Assembly: GCA_946531975.1 (NCBI GenBank)
Contig: CAMNAY010000053.1
Span: 1 to 9,169 of the forward strand
Reading direction: 5' to 3'
DNA: 9,169 nucleotides
Source: an uncultured Ruminococcus sp.
Lineage (GTDB): Bacteria > Bacillota > Clostridia > Oscillospirales > Ruminococcaceae
A program made the position numbers and the translations under genes. A model generated the notes under the pieces. It searched no databases. It worked only from the letters and a program-made list of their open reading frames with translations, and was not told the DNA's origin. Shown piece by piece: positions 5,275 through 9,169 of the stretch. Position 1 is the first letter of the stretch. The number at the start of each line of letters is the position of its first letter.

Positions 5275-8166
5275 TCATGCTTTGAAAATCATGCGTACAA
5301 AGTTGTAAACATGAGCGCGGATGCAGTTATCGCCGTGATAACCGCCCTGAACGTACTGCCACAGATGCGGTGTATTTTTCTGTGTCATTGAATCATGGTA
5401 GCCGCTCGGCGTGGTATAGACGGTCTGGTCATTGTCGCCTGCGGTCAGCAGGATCAGAGACGGAGCTTTTTCCTCGCCGCCGAAGGTCCAGTCGCCGCCG
5501 ACACCCGGAGCCGGACAGATTGCGCCGATATAGCCGAACTTGTCAGCATGCTTCATGCCGATGAGCAGGGACTCTCTTCCGCCCATGGAGAAGCCGGTGA
5601 CTGCGGTGTTTGCGCGGCCTGTTGCGACGCTGTACTTGCTCTCAATATGCGGCATCAGGCTGTCCACGATATCGTCCACGAATGCATCATATGCCGCATT
5701 GCTCTGGTTATCCATGCCGCTGGGACCGTTCATGGTTGCGCTCGTAAAGACCAGCGGGCAGACAACGATCATTTCCTTTGCGGCGCCTTCCGCGATCGCA
5801 TTGGTGATGATCTGCGGGGTCGGGATCGGAGGCGAGTTGCCCTTGAGGATCATGCGGTCCTCATCCTCGTAGTAGCCGTGCAGGAGATAGAGCACGGGGT
5901 ATTTCTTGCTGGAGTCATAGTTCGCCGGCAGCATAATGTTATAGGGCTTATTCTTCTTTGCTGCGGTGGAGTAGTAGTATTCTTTCTTGACCTCCGGATA
6001 GGTGACGCCGGATTTCTTTGTCTTGGAGTCATCGGTTTCGTACATCACGAGCGAGTCCTTTACGGCTGCGGTGTACGGAGTGATTGTGCGCATTTCAGCC
6101 GGAGGCGGAGTGACCTGCGCCGGGAAATCGTCGGTCTGACCGGTGAGATACTGCACGAACCAGTCGATATCGTCCTTGTCAACGACACCGCTGAAATCGA
6201 CATCGGCAGCTTTCTCGGCACCCTTTGCGGAGAAGCCCTTGAGGACGCCGCGCTTTGCCAGTGTCAGGTCGATTGCGGTGGTCTTGCCGTCGCCGTTGAG
6301 GTCGGCAAGCTTGTAACTGATCGGGGTAACACCCTCCGGACCGTCGATGGCGGTGCCTGCCGGTGCGCCGATGACCTCATCCACGAGGAAGCTGCCGTTC
6401 GTGGATTCTGCTTCAACGTAGATCTGGATGTTTGTTGCGCCTGCGGGAATGGTAAATTCTCCGTTATAGAGCTGCGCCCAGTCGCCGTCGGAGGAGACAG
6501 AAGCGATCTGCGGCCAGTATGTTTCGCCGCTGCTGTCCTTGTATTCAAGGGTCAGGTGGAAGGTATCGGAGCCGGAGGCGGGCTTCACGACTGCGCTGAA
6601 TGCGTAGGTCTCGCCGGCCTTGAGCTTGGACGGCAGTGCATGGGTTGCGCCGTTCCAGGAAGCCTCTCTGCCGGTGCAGGAGAGGGATTTGCTGCCTTCA
6701 TAGGCATCGGAGCTGTTTGCGACGGAGGCGCTGCCTCTGCCGGTGAAACTGTCGGTGCCGTTCTCGAAGGTGTAGTGGAACAGATAGCCGTTCGGATCCG
6801 GTTCTGCCTCGCCGGTGCTGATGACGAAGGTCGTCACGGACTGTGCCGGCAGAGATGCGGAAAAGCCGGAATCGCTGAAGCTCGGTGCAGAGGTTGCACG
6901 GAAGTTTTCATTGGAAGTGGTGTGATATGCTTCGATTTCGGAGATTTTCTCACCGCTGGCGATGCTGAAATCCTGTGTTTTTGCGCTGGGTGTCGGGTTG
7001 ATTGCGACGACAGTGATCTGGTCGTCCTGCTTGTAAGCGGATACCATCGTCTGAAGCTGACCCCAGTTGCCCGCCTGCGAATTCATCGCGGTGTAGTTCT
7101 TGCCCTCCGGGAATTCAGTCGCTGCGATACGGACTGCGCCCGGACGGACCCACTTGGAATACTGCGCCATCATAGCGCCGCGCTTTGTGACCTTGCCGTC
7201 ATCCTGACCGATCAGGCTGTAACTGCGGCGGATATACCACCAGACATAAGCGCTCATATTTCCGACGACAAGACCGTTATGGATATTCTCGGCGACACAG
7301 AGCGCCTCCGGGAAGTTGTTTGCGGAATTTGCAGAAGAATTCGGGACATAGACTTCGGTCATCCAGATTTCCTTGCTGCTGTTCTTAACGGTCGCATAGT
7401 TCATGGAGTCGCGCTGCGTGCCGTAGAAATGCGTGCCGAACAGATCGCAGTTCGCATTTGCAGCGGAATTCTCCAGGATCTTCTTATAGTACATTTTGCC
7501 GTGACCGGAGCCTTCATAGCCGTACTGGAAGCTTTCCGGCGACATCAGCTTTGTGTGCGTGCCGTCCTTGACTTTCTTGCCGTAGTTGGCGATGAAGCTG
7601 GTCGTGCGGTCGGGAGACCAGTATGTCCACTCATTGGAGTAGTCCGGCTCGTTCTGCACGGAAACGGAATACAGATTGACGCCCTGTCCTTCAACGTATT
7701 TTACATAGTCGTTCAGATGCTGTGCATAGGCAGCCTCGGCGCCGCTGTTCAGAACATATTTGCCGCTGGTTGTGCCGCCGCCGCCGTTCGAGCGGATGGC
7801 TGCCGGCGGATTCCACGGTGTTGCAAAGACCGTCGCGCCCTTTGCCTGTGCCTTTTTCGCTGCCGGAATACATTTGTTCCACTGGTTTTTGTCATCGTTT
7901 ACAAAAATACGCAGGACCGTCAGACCGAGTTCATCCGGACCGTTGCCGAATGCCGTCTGTATATTTGCGTCTGACAGGTCATAGCCCTGCCACTCCGGAT
8001 GGTTCATGCCGCCGAAGCCGCGGATGGTCTGATAAGTGACGCCCGTGTCGATCACACAGGTGCCGGCAGCCGAGACCTCCTGCGGAGCCTGCGTGAACGG
8101 GACTCCCGTTGCAAGCAAAGTGCCGCAGAGGACGATGCCGCATAATCTCTTAAATAGTGTTCGCAT
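5275..8166 (-). CDS. Secreted cellulosomal bifunctional xylanase: GH30 (subfamily 8 type) - CBM22 - internal dockerin - CE1 esterase
   Basis: This is a 963-residue protein. Signal peptide about 1-34 (cleavage after VSAA). The GH30 domain (about 35-452) has acid/base E173 in SVQNEPD and nucleophile E271 in WMTEVY. The WYIRRSY segment keeps W310, R314 and Y316, which in GH30_8 enzymes bind the methylglucuronic acid side chain, so it should be a glucuronoxylan endo-beta-1,4-xylanase. A CBM22 xylan-binding module follows (about 461-603). An internal type I dockerin (about 616-678) has calcium loops at D622 and D655. After a Pro-rich linker comes a CE1 esterase (about 725-963) with nucleophile S860 in GFSMGG, acid D911 or D913, and H944 in GGYHGD; feruloyl or acetyl-xylan esterase. 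The start is ATG 8166, with an AGGGGG-type site 8 nt upstream and an immediate signal peptide. A longer in-frame extension to 8298 is 5' leader. Confidence 0.94.
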   Translation of the reverse strand: MRTLFKRLCGIVLCGTLLATGVPFTQAPQEVSAAGTCVIDTGVTYQTIRGFGGMNHPEWQGYDLSDANIQTAFGNGPDELGLTVLRIFVNDDKNQWNKCIPAAKKAQAKGATVFATPWNPPAAIRSNGGGGTTSGKYVLNSGAEAAYAQHLNDYVKYVEGQGVNLYSVSVQNEPDYSNEWTYWSPDRTTSFIANYGKKVKDGTHTKLMSPESFQYGYEGSGHGKMYYKKILENSAANANCDLFGTHFYGTQRDSMNYATVKNSSKEIWMTEVYVPNSSANSANNFPEALCVAENIHNGLVVGNMSAYVWWYIRRSYSLIGQDDGKVTKRGAMMAQYSKWVRPGAVRIAATEFPEGKNYTAMNSQAGNWGQLQTMVSAYKQDDQITVVAINPTPSAKTQDFSIASGEKISEIEAYHTTSNENFRATSAPSFSDSGFSASLPAQSVTTFVISTGEAEPDPNGYLFHYTFENGTDSFTGRGSASVANSSDAYEGSKSLSCTGREASWNGATHALPSKLKAGETYAFSAVVKPASGSDTFHLTLEYKDSSGETYWPQIASVSSDGDWAQLYNGEFTIPAGATNIQIYVEAESTNGSFLVDEVIGAPAGTAIDGPEGVTPISYKLADLNGDGKTTAIDLTLAKRGVLKGFSAKGAEKAADVDFSGVVDKDDIDWFVQYLTGQTDDFPAQVTPPPAEMRTITPYTAAVKDSLVMYETDDSKTKKSGVTYPEVKKEYYYSTAAKKNKPYNIMLPANYDSSKKYPVLYLLHGYYEDEDRMILKGNSPPIPTPQIITNAIAEGAAKEMIVVCPLVFTSATMNGPSGMDNQSNAAYDAFVDDIVDSLMPHIESKYSVATGRANTAVTGFSMGGRESLLIGMKHADKFGYIGAICPAPGVGGDWTFGGEEKAPSLILLTAGDNDQTVYTTPSGYHDSMTQKNTPHLWQYVQGGYHGDNCIRAHVYNFVRMIFKA

Positions 8167-8326
8167 TCTGGATTCCCCCTGTTTGTTTCTGTTGTGAGTT
8201 CCGTTTGAACTGCGTGCCGGAAGAGGAGGCGGAACCTGTACGAACAGGATGCGCCGCATGGCATCGCACAGAGACTGTAATCCACAAATCTCTATCATAA
8301 TGATAACAGAATTTATGGATGATTAC

Positions 8327-8354
8327 ACTATACAAAATGTAGCTTTACTGTCAA
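8327..8354 (-). promoter_or_regulatory. Promoter of the GH30 xylanase gene
   Basis: On the minus strand a perfect TTGACA (8354-8349), a 16-nt spacer and TATAGT (8332-8327) form a good sigma-A promoter. The start near 8320 leaves a leader of about 150 nt before ATG 8166. I see no strong hairpin in that leader, only a short palindrome ATCATAATGAT (8294-8304). Confidence 0.75.
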
Positions 8355-8491
8355 ATGTGAATTCCTGTACAAATGCGACAGAAACGGACATAACAAGTTG
8401 ATAAGACGACACGGGAATTTGTATTGTGCATCCTGAACGAAAATCGGGAAATCGAATGGGCGGATTTCTTTTGGGAGCGGCGCGCAGATGC
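8355..8491. other. Spacer between divergent promoters
   Basis: About 137 nt separate the -35 of the xylanase promoter from the -35 of the rpsB promoter. I see no gene here. It contains a short hairpin (GAAATC 8448-8453 / GATTTC 8463-8468) and a CAAATG hexamer that occurs twice nearby (about 8352 and 8371). Neither is strong enough to name as an operator. Confidence 0.5.
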
Positions 8492-8520
8492 TTGCAAAAA
8501 AGAGAGAAATGTGATATAAT
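8492..8520 (+). promoter_or_regulatory. Promoter of rpsB
   Basis: TTGCAA (8492-8497), a 17-nt spacer and TATAAT (8515-8520) with the TG extension (TGATATAAT) form a strong sigma-A promoter. Transcription should begin near 8527. Confidence 0.82.
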
Positions 8521-8526
8521 AGTAAG

Positions 8527-8679
8527 GCACTTCGCACGGACACGGCACAGCCGCGCGGTTCTGCATCTGATTTCCTGCGCTGTTACATATAGTATCAGGC
8601 AACGGGGCGGTCGCGGCGACTCCTTGTGCAGTCCGGAGGTCACAAACCAAATTTTTTATTTATCAGGAGGAAAAATCCC
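8527..8679 (+). promoter_or_regulatory. 5' leader of rpsB, possibly autoregulatory
   Basis: The leader is about 150 nt with no open frame of note. It contains CTGAT/ATCAG (8567-8571 / 8594-8598). Closer to the gene are two competing short pairings: GACTCC with GGAGGTC (8618-8623 / 8635-8641) and TTGTG with CACAA (8624-8628 / 8641-8645). A T-rich run follows (8651-8662), then AGGAGG (8665-8670), 9 nt before ATG. Ribosomal protein leaders are often bound by their own product. I do not recognise this one, so an autoregulatory role is a guess. Confidence 0.4.
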
Positions 8680-9169
8680 ATGGGCGTTGTATCTATGAAG
8701 CAGCTCCTCGAAGCCGGCGTACACTTTGGTCACCAGACCAGACGCTGGAACCCGAAAATGGCTCCGTATATCTTCACGGAGCGCAACGGCATCTACATCA
8801 TCGACCTTCAGAAGACGGTCAGAAAGCTCGAAGAAGCATATAACTTCGTTCGCGAGCTGTCTGCTTCCGGCAAGTCGGTCCTGTTCGTCGGCACGAAGAA
8901 GCAGGCTGCTGATTCGATCCGCGACGAGGCACAGCGTTCCGGCTCTTACTTCGTCAATGCCCGCTGGCTCGGCGGCATGATGACCAACTACAAGACCATC
9001 CAGCAGCGCATCAAGCGTCTGGAGCAGCTTCACATGATGGAAGCAGACGGCACCTTCGCTCTGCTCCCGAAGAAGGAAGTTGCAAAGCTCTCCCTGGAGA
9101 TCGAGAAGCTCGAAAAGTTCCTCGGCGGTATCAAGGGCATGAAGGAGCTGCCGGGCGCACTCTTCATCG
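8680..9169 (+). CDS. rpsB: 30S ribosomal protein S2 (5' part)
   Basis: The first 163 codons are present; the gene runs off the right edge (full S2 is usually about 230-260 residues). The start MGVVSMKQLLEAGVHFGHQ and the blocks RRWNPKMAPYIFTERNGIYIIDLQKT, VLFVGTKKQA and NARWLGGMMTNYKTI are highly conserved S2 signatures. S2 joins the small subunit late, binding at the head-body junction with S1 and the 16S rRNA. AGGAGG is 9 nt upstream of the ATG. In Firmicutes rpsB is normally followed by tsf, which would lie outside the window. It diverges from the xylanase gene and is functionally unrelated to it. Confidence 0.98.
   Translation, partial: MGVVSMKQLLEAGVHFGHQTRRWNPKMAPYIFTERNGIYIIDLQKTVRKLEEAYNFVRELSASGKSVLFVGTKKQAADSIRDEAQRSGSYFVNARWLGGMMTNYKTIQQRIKRLEQLHMMEADGTFALLPKKEVAKLSLEIEKLEKFLGGIKGMKELPGALFI

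Noticed and set aside
5395..7974. Very long open frame on the plus strand (859 codons) opposite the xylanase gene
   Set aside because: It lies wholly antisense to a gene with clear domains and catalytic residues. Its Cys-, Arg- and Val-rich translation resembles no protein, and there is no ribosome binding site. It reflects GC-rich codon positions on the opposite strand.
8167..8298. N-terminal extension of the xylanase gene to ATG 8298
   Set aside because: The extra 44 residues are not signal-like, a Shine-Dalgarno and a clean signal peptide start at ATG 8166, and the region lies in the predicted leader.

Overview
The window looks like a chromosomal segment from a Ruminococcus-type member of the Oscillospiraceae (Bacillota). 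Two large secreted plant-cell-wall enzymes carry type I dockerin modules, one with a poly-threonine linker typical of ruminococcal cellulosome proteins. Ribosome binding sites are strong AGGAGG/AAGGAG types. rpsB is of the Firmicutes type. The base composition is GC-rich by eye, which would fit a higher-GC ruminococcus (R. champanellensis-like) better than R. albus or R. flavefaciens. The genus is inference.

Layout, left to right. At 1-112 (minus) is the 5' end of a Rossmann-fold NAD(P)-dependent epimerase/dehydratase gene. It has an extended -10 promoter and a leader of about 210 nt with three hairpins (113-326). At 392-2034 (minus) is a two-gene operon. It encodes a 279-residue protein that matches only the C-terminal part of the BREX methyltransferase PglX, followed 17 nt later by an AraC-family regulator that starts at TTG. 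At 2234-5113 (minus) is a secreted PL1 pectate lyase with three ricin-type beta-trefoil domains, a Thr linker and a C-terminal dockerin. At 5275-8166 (minus) is a secreted GH30 glucuronoxylanase - CBM22 - internal dockerin - CE1 esterase. At 8680-9169 (plus) is the 5' part of rpsB, divergent from the xylanase.

Each transcription unit has its own recognisable promoter. A terminator-like hairpin separates most neighbouring units. Four of the five promoters carry a TGnTATAAT extended -10. The two enzymes form a small plant-cell-wall cluster: pectin depolymerisation by one, and glucuronoxylan backbone cleavage plus ester removal by the other. Both are probably anchored to a cellulosome through their dockerins. 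The AraC-type regulator next door could respond to a sugar, but nothing in the sequence ties it to the enzyme promoters.

The least ordinary items are the free-standing PglX C-terminal protein, which lacks any methyltransferase domain yet has its own promoter and an intact reading frame, and the structured leader of the epimerase gene. That leader has two stem-loops with the same loop sequence on different stems, followed by a terminator-like hairpin.
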